Assembly (NCBI RefSeq): GCF_900547735.1
Contig: NZ_URHZ01000099.1
Location: forward strand, 1 to 16,592
Length of the DNA stretch: 16,592 bases
Source: an uncultured Clostridium sp.
GTDB taxonomy: Bacteria > Bacillota > Clostridia > Lachnospirales > Lachnospiraceae
Direction of reading: 5' to 3'
Of this stretch, positions 1 through 6,411 are shown piece after piece. The translations under genes were made by a program, and so were the position numbers. The first letter of the stretch is position 1, and every line of letters begins with the position of its first letter. The notes beneath the pieces are model-generated. The model saw only the letters and a list, made by a program, of their open reading frames with translations, was not told the origin of the DNA and did not search any database.

Positions 1-50
1 TTCCCCCTCACCACAACCAACCGCCGGGACTGAAGACTCATAACTAGCTT

Positions 51-103
51 CCCACCACCCCGTCCGCCGTCTTACAGAGGCGTCCTCACATCTCAATTAA
101 TCC
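51..103. repeat. Left arm of a window-flanking inverted repeat
   Basis: This stretch is the reverse complement of 16539-16592, with one substitution and one single-base indel over about 53 bp. Read outward (minus strand), it contains the imperfect hairpin CGCCTCTGTAAGACGGCG, in which CGCC-TCT pairs with AGA-GGCG around a GTA loop. It lies just outside the yajC terminator. The two copies differ, so they are separate copies and not the same read counted twice. It is probably a member of an interspersed repeat family; the family is not recognised. Confidence 0.8.
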
Positions 104-145
104 TTAAATAAAAAACGCCGCCCGGATAATTCTCCAGACAGCGTT
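103..145 (-). terminator. Intrinsic terminator of the scfA-yajC block
   Basis: On the minus strand AACGCTGTCTGGA pairs with TCCGGGCGGCGTT around the loop GAATTA. This makes a 13-bp stem with a few G-U pairs, followed by TTTTTTATTT. It is a textbook Rho-independent terminator about 50 bp after the yajC stop codon and closes the minus-strand block. Confidence 0.92.
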
Positions 146-197
146 TCCTGCTGCGGTCAAACAATACTGTTACATATCTTCAACCACTATTTTTCAA

Positions 198-470
198 TTA
201 CAGTTCCGGTTTTTCAACCTGAACAATTGCATCCTTGCGCATTGGAATACGACAGTTTTTATTGCTTCCAAATTCCACGATAACCGTGTCATCCGTCATG
301 TCGATGATAACACCGTAAAATCCGCTGGATGTCAGAACGCTGTCGCCTACTGAAACACCTGACATCAGTTCCTGCATCTTTTTCTTTTCTTTCTGCTGTG
401 GTCTGATCGCGATAAAGTACATAAGTCCTATGATAAAGACAAAATAAAGTACCCAGCCCATTGTGCCCAT
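198..470 (-). CDS. yajC: Preprotein translocase subunit YajC
   Basis: This 90-aa protein matches YajC, the small single-pass membrane partner of SecDF in the Sec holotranslocon. Residues 5-21 form one hydrophobic helix (WVLYFVFIIGLMYFIAI). The family's RPQQKEKKKMQEL turn into the cytoplasm follows, then a small beta-rich domain with the typical GDSVLTSSGFYGVI segment. The frame is open to 575, but I place the start at the ATG at 470, because AGGAGG stands 7 nt upstream and the extra 35 residues would be basic and unlike the family. It is last in the minus-strand block, 88 bp after tgt, and is followed by a strong terminator. Identity is very secure; the role in this organism is by homology. 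Confidence 0.95.
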   Translation of the reverse strand: MGTMGWVLYFVFIIGLMYFIAIRPQQKEKKKMQELMSGVSVGDSVLTSSGFYGVIIDMTDDTVIVEFGSNKNCRIPMRKDAIVQVEKPEL

Positions 471-558
471 TTTCTTTCCTCCTTTGACCGATCCGCCGCC
501 TCGCCGCGTAATCTTAATTTTTAGTTTGTTCCCGGATGGAGCTCTTAACTGAGTATTC

Positions 559-1701
559 TCAGTTCTGTTCCTCACCGGCCATCATGCCGGCCAGCTTTGC
601 AGCCTTATACTCGGCATAACGGTGATGTTCGATTGCGTCGCGAATCTCTTCCATCATTTTATTATAAAAATATAAATTATGCAATACACATAATCTCATC
701 CCGAGCATTTCTTTTGCCTTGAAGAGATGTCTGATATATGCCCGGCTGTAAGAACGGCATGCCGGACAGCCGCATCCCTCCTCAAGAGGTCTCGGATCCA
801 GCTCATATTTTGAATTGAGCAGGTTCATCTTGCCATGGTTTGTGTATACATGGCTGTGGCGTCCGTTTCTGGTCGGATATACGCAGTCGAAGAAATCCAC
901 GCCGCGGTCTACCGCCTCCAGAATATTGGCCGGCGTCCCCACTCCCATCAGGTACGTAGGTTTATTCTCCGGCAGATACGGAACAACCGAATCCAGTATG
1001 CGGTACATCTCGTCGTGGGTTTCCCCCACGGCCAGACCGCCCACCGCATAACCGTCCAAATCCATCTCACTGATGGTCTTTGCATGTTCAATACGGATAT
1101 CGTCGTAAACGGCTCCCTGGTTGATTCCAAAAAGGAGCTGCTCCCGGTTTACCGTGTCGGGCAGGGAGTTGAGACGTTTCATCTCCTCCTTACAGCGGAC
1201 AAGCCATCTCGTGGTCCTGTCTACCGATGCCTGGACATACTCCCTGGAGGCCACGCTGGAAGGACATTCATCGAATGCCATCGCGATTGTGGAACCCAGG
1301 TTGGACTGAATCTGCATGCTCTCTTCCGGCCCCATGAATATCTTCCTGCCGTCGATGTGGGAGTTGAAATAAACGCCCTCCTCCTTAATCTTTCGGAGGC
1401 CCGACAGGGAAAATACCTGGAAACCGCCGGAATCGGTCAGAATCGGCCTGTCCCAGTGCATAAACTTGTGAAGGCCGCCAAACTGTTTAATCAGTTTGTC
1501 TCCGGTCCTCACATGAAGGTGGTAGGTGTTGGACAACTCTACCTGGGTGCCGATTTCCTTCAAATCGTCGGTCGACACGGCGCCTTTAATGGCGCCGACC
1601 GTACCCACATTCATGAAAACCGGTGTCTGGATGGTGCCGTGGGCGGTTTTCATCTCCGCCCTTTTGGCACGTCCGTCTTTATAAAGAATCTTGTATTCCA
1701 T
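559..1701 (-). CDS. tgt: tRNA-guanine(34) transglycosylase
   Basis: This 380-aa enzyme exchanges guanine-34 in the anticodon of GUN-type tRNAs (Asp, Asn, His, Tyr) for a queuine precursor. It has the full family length. LTDSGGFQVFSL holds the acid/base Asp90. FFDCVYPTRNGRH carries the nucleophile Asp272, and YAVGGLAVGE the substrate-pocket segment. CGCPAC (Cys310, 312, 315) with His341 forms the zinc site. The start at 1701 keeps the usual N-terminus (YKDGRAKRAEMKTAHG). It lies 3 bp after the secDF stop codon with only a weak purine stretch (AAAGAAAGAG) as ribosome binding site inside the end of secDF, so translation is probably coupled to secDF. It sits between secDF and yajC. Whether it takes preQ1 or salvaged queuine cannot be read from the sequence; no other queuosine gene is in the window. 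Confidence 0.97.
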   Translation of the reverse strand: MEYKILYKDGRAKRAEMKTAHGTIQTPVFMNVGTVGAIKGAVSTDDLKEIGTQVELSNTYHLHVRTGDKLIKQFGGLHKFMHWDRPILTDSGGFQVFSLSGLRKIKEEGVYFNSHIDGRKIFMGPEESMQIQSNLGSTIAMAFDECPSSVASREYVQASVDRTTRWLVRCKEEMKRLNSLPDTVNREQLLFGINQGAVYDDIRIEHAKTISEMDLDGYAVGGLAVGETHDEMYRILDSVVPYLPENKPTYLMGVGTPANILEAVDRGVDFFDCVYPTRNGRHSHVYTNHGKMNLLNSKYELDPRPLEEGCGCPACRSYSRAYIRHLFKAKEMLGMRLCVLHNLYFYNKMMEEIRDAIEHHRYAEYKAAKLAGMMAGEEQN

Positions 1702-1704
1702 AAA

Positions 1705-3861
1705 TTATTTCTCTTTCTTTTTCATTGCCGTACGTGCCTCGGCTGCCTTCTTCTCCTTATTCTGGCTGAAGACATACCACAGGGAACCGGTCAGGCAAAC
1801 GGAAGAGTACGTACCGCAGACAATACCAACCATTAACGGAAGCGCAAACTCACGGATGGAAGAAACGCCCATCAGGAAGAGCACAAATACCATGATGAAG
1901 GTGGTAAGGGAAGTATTAATACTTCTTGTCAGCGTCTGGCTGATACTCAGGTTTACAACATCTTCAACCGTCTGTGTGTGCTTTTTCAGCTTCATATTCT
2001 CACGGATACGGTCGAAAATAACAATGGTGGCATTGATGGAATAACCCACAATGGTAAGCATACACGCGATAAAGGTCGAGCCTACGGACCACTTGAATAC
2101 CGCATAGAATGTGATGACTACAAGTACGTCATGCACGAGAGCCAGAACCGCGCTGGCCGCAAACGTGATGTTGCTGAAACGGAACCAGATGTAAAGCAGC
2201 ATACAGATTGTGGCAATGACTACGGCGATGATGGCATCCTGCTTCATCTCGTTGCTGATGGCGCCGGAAATGCTGTCTGCCGTAATCTTCTCCTGATCTA
2301 CACCAAAGTTGTCGACCATAGCCTGGTCAAGCGCTTCTCTCTCTTCCACGCTCAGGGTTCTCGTCTTGATGATAACCTCATTCGTACCCGCTACCTTCTG
2401 GGTCTGCGTTCCCGCTTCACCTGTAATTTTCTCCACAACCGGGACAACCTCGGACGAAATCTGGTCTAAGGATAAATCCTCATTGAACGTCACGTTGGTG
2501 GATGTTCCTCCGCGGAACTCCATGCTGTAATTCAGGATGGAACCTGTGGAAGAGCTGTTTAATCCCATTGCTGCAAATCCCGCCACAATCATAACTGCGG
2601 AAATTGCAAAACAGAGTTTTTTGTATTTTAAGAACGGTTTTACCTTGGTGTCCTTCTTGATACCGTAGAATTTTGCATCCTGGAATCCTGCCTCATACAG
2701 ACAGTTTAAAGTGAATTTTGTCACAAACAGGGCTGTGAACATGGAAAGGACAATACCAATCGCCAGTGTGGCCGCAAATCCTTTTACCGTACCGGAACCT
2801 CTCCAGAAAAGAACTGCCGCCGCAATCAGGGTTGTAACGTTACCGTCGATGATAGCGGAAAGGGCTTTTGCAAAACCTGTCTTGATGGCTGATTTTACCG
2901 TCTTGCCAAGGCCAATCTCCTCCTTGATACGGGTGAAGATGATAACGTTGGCATCCACGGCCATACCGATGGACAGAATGATACCGGCCACACCAGGAAG
3001 GGTGAGCGTCACCTCAAAGGCCGCCAGCAGAACCAGAATCAGTCCTACATACAGGCACAGTGCGATGGAAGCTGCAATTCCGGGTACCAGATATGCAAAA
3101 ATCATAAATACAACAACAATGGCAAAGCCGATTGCTCCAGCCTTAAGGCTGGTGGAAATGGCCTCCTGGCCCAGTTTTGCACCAACTACGTTGGAACGAA
3201 GCTCTTCCAGTTCCAGGGAAAGGGAACCGATACGGATTGTAGCAGCCAGATTCTCAGCTTCCTCATAGCTTCCCATACCGTCGATACGGCACTGTCCGCC
3301 TGTGATTGGCTCTTTTACGTTAGGAGCGGAAATAGCCTGTCCGTCATATACGATATAAATTGGTTTTCCAACTCCGTTTGTCGTTGCATCGGCAAATGCC
3401 TTTGTGCCTTCCTCATTGAAAGTCAGGGCAACCACATACTCTTTAACGCCGCTGCTGTCATCCATGCCGGCTTTGGCGCTGCTCACCTGTTTTCCGTCCA
3501 GGACCTGGTTGAATTCAGAATCCAGGAAAACAAGGGAACCAGGTTTGCCTAATTCCTGCAGAATCGCGTTGGCATCGGAAACACCAGGGATATCTACGTT
3601 GATACGGTTGCTGCCTTCCTGATAAACTTCAGCCTCGGTGCTGTAGTTCTGCACCCTCTGCTGCAGCTTATAGATCGTGTCCGCCATATCTTCTGAAGAC
3701 GGATTTTCCTCTTTTGCCTGGTAGGTAATGCTGACACCGCCGGCCAGATCCAGTCCCAGCTTGATTGATTCCATCGTTGAATATCCAAAATAGCCGAATA
3801 TACCGACGGCAACAAGCAGGATCAGCAGCCCTAAGAGGCCCTTTCCTTTTTTGTTCTTCAT
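1705..3861 (-). CDS. secDF: Fused protein translocase subunit SecDF
   Basis: This 718-aa fusion combines SecD and SecF, the proton-driven membrane proteins that pull exported proteins out through SecYEG. After a first helix near residues 8-28, the SecD signature GLDLAGGVSITY begins near residue 36. The periplasmic-type P1 region follows to about 235. SecD helices then include GMAVDANVIIFTRIKEE, whose Asp (near 303) belongs to the proton path. SecF begins near 415 with its own first helix, then MEFRGGTSTNVTF, and later GYSINATIVIFDRIREN and TRSINTSLTTF. An in-frame ATG lies 24 bp upstream at 3885 without a ribosome binding site. The ATG at 3861 has AAAAGGAGAAAAGCA before it and is chosen. It lies 67 bp after scfB and 3 bp before tgt. 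Confidence 0.96.
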   Translation of the reverse strand: MKNKKGKGLLGLLILLVAVGIFGYFGYSTMESIKLGLDLAGGVSITYQAKEENPSSEDMADTIYKLQQRVQNYSTEAEVYQEGSNRINVDIPGVSDANAILQELGKPGSLVFLDSEFNQVLDGKQVSSAKAGMDDSSGVKEYVVALTFNEEGTKAFADATTNGVGKPIYIVYDGQAISAPNVKEPITGGQCRIDGMGSYEEAENLAATIRIGSLSLELEELRSNVVGAKLGQEAISTSLKAGAIGFAIVVVFMIFAYLVPGIAASIALCLYVGLILVLLAAFEVTLTLPGVAGIILSIGMAVDANVIIFTRIKEEIGLGKTVKSAIKTGFAKALSAIIDGNVTTLIAAAVLFWRGSGTVKGFAATLAIGIVLSMFTALFVTKFTLNCLYEAGFQDAKFYGIKKDTKVKPFLKYKKLCFAISAVMIVAGFAAMGLNSSSTGSILNYSMEFRGGTSTNVTFNEDLSLDQISSEVVPVVEKITGEAGTQTQKVAGTNEVIIKTRTLSVEEREALDQAMVDNFGVDQEKITADSISGAISNEMKQDAIIAVVIATICMLLYIWFRFSNITFAASAVLALVHDVLVVITFYAVFKWSVGSTFIACMLTIVGYSINATIVIFDRIRENMKLKKHTQTVEDVVNLSISQTLTRSINTSLTTFIMVFVLFLMGVSSIREFALPLMVGIVCGTYSSVCLTGSLWYVFSQNKEKKAAEARTAMKKKEK

Positions 3862-3928
3862 TGCTTTTCTCCTTTTGCTTTTCATCTATGCTTGCTTTTC
3901 AGCCGTGTTTCTCAAATTATCTCTTCTT

Positions 3929-5326
3929 TTATTCTTCCTCGGCCAGAGCCGCTTTAATCATGATTGCGCATTCTATGCGCTTTTTCTGCATCTCGCATCC
4001 GATGTCATAGGCATCTGTGATGGAGCCGTGGAAATTAAAAGAGTTGGCCGCACAGCCGCCGCTGCAATAAAATCTGGCGAAGCAGTCCCTGCACTTGTCT
4101 TTTGCGTAGACATTGCAAAGCTTGAATTCATCACGGATCGCCGAATTCGTCACTCCCTCGTCCACATTGCCGAGCAGGAATTCTTCATTTCCCACAAACT
4201 GATGGCACGGATAGAGATCCCCCCATGGCGTCACTGCCAGGTACTCAGTTCCTGAACCGCAGCCGGAAAGGCGTTTTGCAACGCAGGGACCCTGGTTCAA
4301 ATCCAGCATAAAGTGGAAAAAGGTAAAGCCCCTTCCCTCTTTCTGGCGCTTGATATATTCTACTGCCAGTTTATCGTACTCTTCCATAATCTGAGGAAGA
4401 TCTTCCTCCCGGATGGCGTAATCTTCCTCCGGAGGAGCCACAACCGGCTCTATGGACATCTTTTCAAAACCGAGATCTGCAAAATGGAGCACATCTCCCG
4501 AAAAATCCAGGTTATTTCTGGTGAACGTTCCCCTGACAAAGTAGTCGCGCTCCGCCCGCTCTTTTGCGAACTTCTGGAATTTCGGAACAATCAGGTCATA
4601 ACTTCCCTTTCCGTTCCGGAACGGACGCATTCTGTCGTTAACATCCTGTCTTCCGTCCAGGCTCAGAACAACATTGCTCATCTCCCTGTTGCAGAAATCC
4701 ATAATCTCATCATTTAACAGAACCCCGTTTGTGGTCAGGGTAAAACGGAATTTCTTATTGTAAAGCTCCTCCTGGGAACGGCCGTATTCCACAAGCTGTT
4801 TTACAACCTCCCAATTCATCAGAGGCTCGCCGCCGAAGAAATCCACTTCCAGGTTTCTCCTGGAACCAGAATTTGCAATCAGGAAATCGAGCGCCTTCTT
4901 TCCCACCTCAAAGCTCATCAGCGCCCTGCGGCCGTGGTATTCTCCCTCTTCCGCAAAGCAGTACTTACAGGCCAGATTGCAGTCGTGGGCAATATGGAGA
5001 CAAAGCGCTTTTACAACCGTCTGCCTCTTTTTAAAATCCATGACATAGTCTTTATACACATCGGCGGTAAAAAGCTCTTCCCGGTCAATCAGTTCCTGAA
5101 TGTCGGAAAACGCTTCCCTTATCTCTTCCGTACTGTATTTTTCCTCCAGAATGCCCGTTACTTCCTCTGCCGCAGCCTGAGGCACCGGCGCAGGCTCACT
5201 CATGTCCGTGAGCCTCTCTGAGAGAAGTTTAATTGCATCATAAAGAAGCGGATCCACTGAATGGACAGAACCGCTGTTCACGTCTAAAACGATATAAAAA
5301 CCGTTATTTATATATTGATGAATCAC
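3929..5326 (-). CDS. scfB: SCIFF peptide maturase, radical SAM/SPASM (thioether-forming)
   Basis: This 465-aa protein matches the maturase that installs a Cys-to-Thr thioether in the SCIFF peptide by radical chemistry. Residues 1-95 look like a PqqD-type peptide-recognition domain. The radical SAM cluster motif is CNLACKYC (Cys116, 120, 123), followed by FFGGEPLMNW near 163. The C-terminal SPASM region is rich in cysteines for two auxiliary iron-sulfur clusters: 348, 356, 374, 404, 412, 415, 421, 425, 444 and 453, with CRDCFARFYCSGGC at the core. The start is GTG at 5326 with AAGGAG 8 nt upstream; no better ATG exists. It lies 268 bp downstream of scfA, separated by a structured element, and 67 bp before secDF. 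The product's biological role is poorly known; family identity is strong. Confidence 0.95.
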   Translation of the reverse strand: MIHQYINNGFYIVLDVNSGSVHSVDPLLYDAIKLLSERLTDMSEPAPVPQAAAEEVTGILEEKYSTEEIREAFSDIQELIDREELFTADVYKDYVMDFKKRQTVVKALCLHIAHDCNLACKYCFAEEGEYHGRRALMSFEVGKKALDFLIANSGSRRNLEVDFFGGEPLMNWEVVKQLVEYGRSQEELYNKKFRFTLTTNGVLLNDEIMDFCNREMSNVVLSLDGRQDVNDRMRPFRNGKGSYDLIVPKFQKFAKERAERDYFVRGTFTRNNLDFSGDVLHFADLGFEKMSIEPVVAPPEEDYAIREEDLPQIMEEYDKLAVEYIKRQKEGRGFTFFHFMLDLNQGPCVAKRLSGCGSGTEYLAVTPWGDLYPCHQFVGNEEFLLGNVDEGVTNSAIRDEFKLCNVYAKDKCRDCFARFYCSGGCAANSFNFHGSITDAYDIGCEMQKKRIECAIMIKAALAEEE

Positions 5327-5368
5327 TCGCTTTTCTCCTTATCCAGACATATGTAGGCAGACAATACT

Positions 5369-5475
5369 AGTGTCTTGTCCCGTCCACGCTTTAACGAAAA
5401 GCTCGCTCCGCGAACTTTGCATCGCCTATCAGCCGGACAGCGCTGTCCGGTTGAATGTGAACGAGACAAGACACT
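5369..5475 (-). repeat. Three-stem structured element between scfA and scfB
   Basis: On the minus strand AGTGTCTTGTCTCGT pairs with ACGGGACAAGACACT over 15 bp, with one G-U pair that would be a mismatch on the plus strand. Inside are two hairpins. One is the perfect palindrome CCGGACAGCGCTGTCCGG. The other is AAAGTTCGC-GGA-GCGAGCTTT, a 9-bp stem with one G-U pair. The result is a cloverleaf-like three-way junction of 107 nt. No U-run follows, so it is not an intrinsic terminator. No clear target duplication flanks it. It could be an interspersed repeat, or an RNA element that tunes scfA relative to scfB; the fold is seen, the role is inferred. Confidence 0.65.
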
Positions 5476-5476
5476 T

Positions 5477-5505
5477 CCCCCAAGTCATGTAGGTGACCGC
5501 AGGGG
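5477..5505 (-). other. Hairpin downstream of scfA
   Basis: On the minus strand CCCC, a 4-nt internal loop, GTCA, the loop CCTACA, TGAC, 2 nt and GGGG form a hairpin directly before the three-stem element. It lacks a U-run. It may protect the 3' end of the scfA message, or be part of the same repeat unit. Confidence 0.4.
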
Positions 5506-5594
5506 CCGTCTTGCCTGCCTTCCTTGTCAAATCTCTTCTGTTTACCGACGGTGAAAAGCTGGCAAAGCAAACTTTTCATCGTATTCCGAGGAAA

Positions 5595-5741
5595 TTAGCG
5601 ATTCTGGTTCTCGCAGCTCTGGTTTCCTACAGTACAGGATGTCTTACATGCAGACTGGCAGGATGTCTGGCATTCGCCGCAGCCGCCCTTCTTCATGGTG
5701 TTCTTTAAAGTATTTGTGTTTAATGTTTTAACGTGCTTCAT
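5595..5741 (-). CDS. scfA: SCIFF ribosomal peptide precursor (six cysteines in forty-five)
   Basis: This 48-aa peptide, found by translating the minus strand by hand, begins MKHVKTLNTNTLKN and ends in QSCENQNR. Its core (from GGCGECQTSC to KTSCTVGN) has cysteines at 21, 24, 28, 32, 36 and 43: exactly six, in the spacing of the SCIFF family. Cys32 and Thr37 stand where the thioether crosslink was mapped in the Clostridium thermocellum homologue (from memory). The KHVKTLNTNT leader is the part expected to bind the maturase. GAGGAGG lies about 10 nt before the ATG, and a near-consensus promoter lies just upstream. scfB follows on the same strand. No dedicated protease or exporter is adjacent. 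The gene is easy to miss because of its size, but the match is unmistakable. Confidence 0.96.
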   Translation of the reverse strand: MKHVKTLNTNTLKNTMKKGGCGECQTSCQSACKTSCTVGNQSCENQNR

Positions 5742-5786
5742 TATTCTATATCCTCCTCATTAAAATTACGATATAAATTCTTACAG

Positions 5787-5815
5787 ATTATATCACATGT
5801 TACTCACATGTGCAA
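5787..5815 (-). promoter_or_regulatory. scfA promoter with overlapping direct repeats
   Basis: On the minus strand TTGCAC and TATAAT are separated by exactly 17 bp, and a TG dinucleotide gives an extended -10. The expected transcript starts near 5780, about 40 nt before scfA. The spacer carries two copies of ACATGTGA, 11 bp apart start to start; the first is part of the palindrome CACATGTG. Such repeats between -35 and -10 are well placed to bind a regulator; that part is inference. Confidence 0.8.
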
Positions 5816-5823
5816 GCTAAAAG

Positions 5824-5849
5824 GCCTGATATTACGTGAGAAATCAGGC
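5824..5849. other. Hairpin in the divergent scfA / membrane protein region
   Basis: GCCTGAT (5824-5830) and ATCAGGC (5843-5849) form a 7-bp stem around a 12-nt loop. On the minus strand CTTTT follows, which looks like a weak terminator, but no minus-strand gene precedes it. It may be part of the leader of the plus-strand gene at 5948. Its role is unknown. Confidence 0.35.
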
Positions 5850-5947
5850 AGAGAAAGGAAGCTGTGGCACCAATTCCCACCCTGTCCGCATATCCCGCCC
5901 CTCTCCCGAATATACATGAAGCAGATGAAAATTTACAAGGAGTCAAT

Positions 5948-6307
5948 ATGGGAAAGTCCAGTCTGCGGATCCTTATCCGCACCATTTTTACCACCTACAT
6001 ACTCACCGCTGTTTTTCTGCTGATTCTGGCATTCAGCCTCTATCAGTTTCACTTGAGTGAAAGTCAGGTAAACCTGGGAATCAATGTCATTTACATTGTC
6101 GCCTGCTTTATCGGCGGCGTACTGGCCGGGAAGGCTGCCAAAATGAAACGGTTTCTGTGGGGATTCTTCTCCGGCGCCGTTTATTTTCTGGTGCTTCTGG
6201 CCGTGTCCTTCGTCATTAACAAAAGCATTGGAAGCAATATGAACGAACTGGCTCTCATTTTTGCCATGTGTGCCGGCAGCGGCACCATCGGCGGGATGAT
6301 TAGCTGA
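5948..6307 (+). CDS. Small four-helix membrane protein, TIGR04086-like
   Basis: This 119-aa protein is almost wholly hydrophobic, with about four membrane helices (roughly residues 11-31, 40-60, 68-88 and 98-118). Glycine-rich stretches include CFIGGVLAGK and the C-terminal CAGSGTIGGMIS. The short charged loop GKAAKMKR marks the side facing the cytoplasm. It resembles the TIGR04086 family of short clostridial membrane proteins, which I recall as often found beside SCIFF loci; I could not check this. The frame is open from 5864, but the ATG at 5948 has AAGGAG 5 nt upstream and no residues are missing. It is transcribed divergently from scfA and ends 9 bp before a strong hairpin terminator. Its function is unknown; transport or handling of the SCIFF product is only a guess from position. 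Confidence 0.75.
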   Translation: MGKSSLRILIRTIFTTYILTAVFLLILAFSLYQFHLSESQVNLGINVIYIVACFIGGVLAGKAAKMKRFLWGFFSGAVYFLVLLAVSFVINKSIGSNMNELALIFAMCAGSGTIGGMIS

Positions 6308-6311
6308 CAGC

Positions 6312-6360
6312 AAAAACCCCGTATGTTTTCCGCCTCCTCCCGGGCTGAAAACATACGGGG
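6312..6360. terminator. Bidirectional terminator between convergent genes
   Basis: CCCCGTATGTTTTC (6317-6330) pairs perfectly with GAAAACATACGGGG (6347-6360) over 14 bp, with a 16-nt loop. On the minus strand the stem is followed by TTTTTGC, a good intrinsic terminator for the CNNM/CBS gene. On the plus strand the tail ATTATCCTTATT is weaker but may still serve the membrane protein gene. Confidence 0.88.
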
Positions 6361-6411
6361 ATTATCCTTATTGAGTGGCAATGAAAAGTTCCCGAAGCAT
6401 GCTTTTCGCTG

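Noticed and set aside
471..558. Possible second promoter between tgt and yajC
   Set aside because: No -35/-10 pair with acceptable spacing was seen in the 88-bp gap; only the yajC ribosome binding site stands out.
835..1836. A 333-codon plus-strand frame opposite tgt
   Set aside because: It is antisense to tgt and the secDF end, low in recognisable motifs and without a ribosome binding site.
5391..5579. A 62-codon minus-strand frame between scfA and scfB (ends in KFAERAFR)
   Set aside because: It lies across the structured element, has no clear ribosome binding site and looks like translated repeat sequence and not a second precursor peptide.
5864..5947. N-terminal extension of the small membrane protein
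   Set aside because: The ATG at 5948 has AAGGAG at proper spacing, while the extension is proline-rich, polar and lacks a ribosome binding site.
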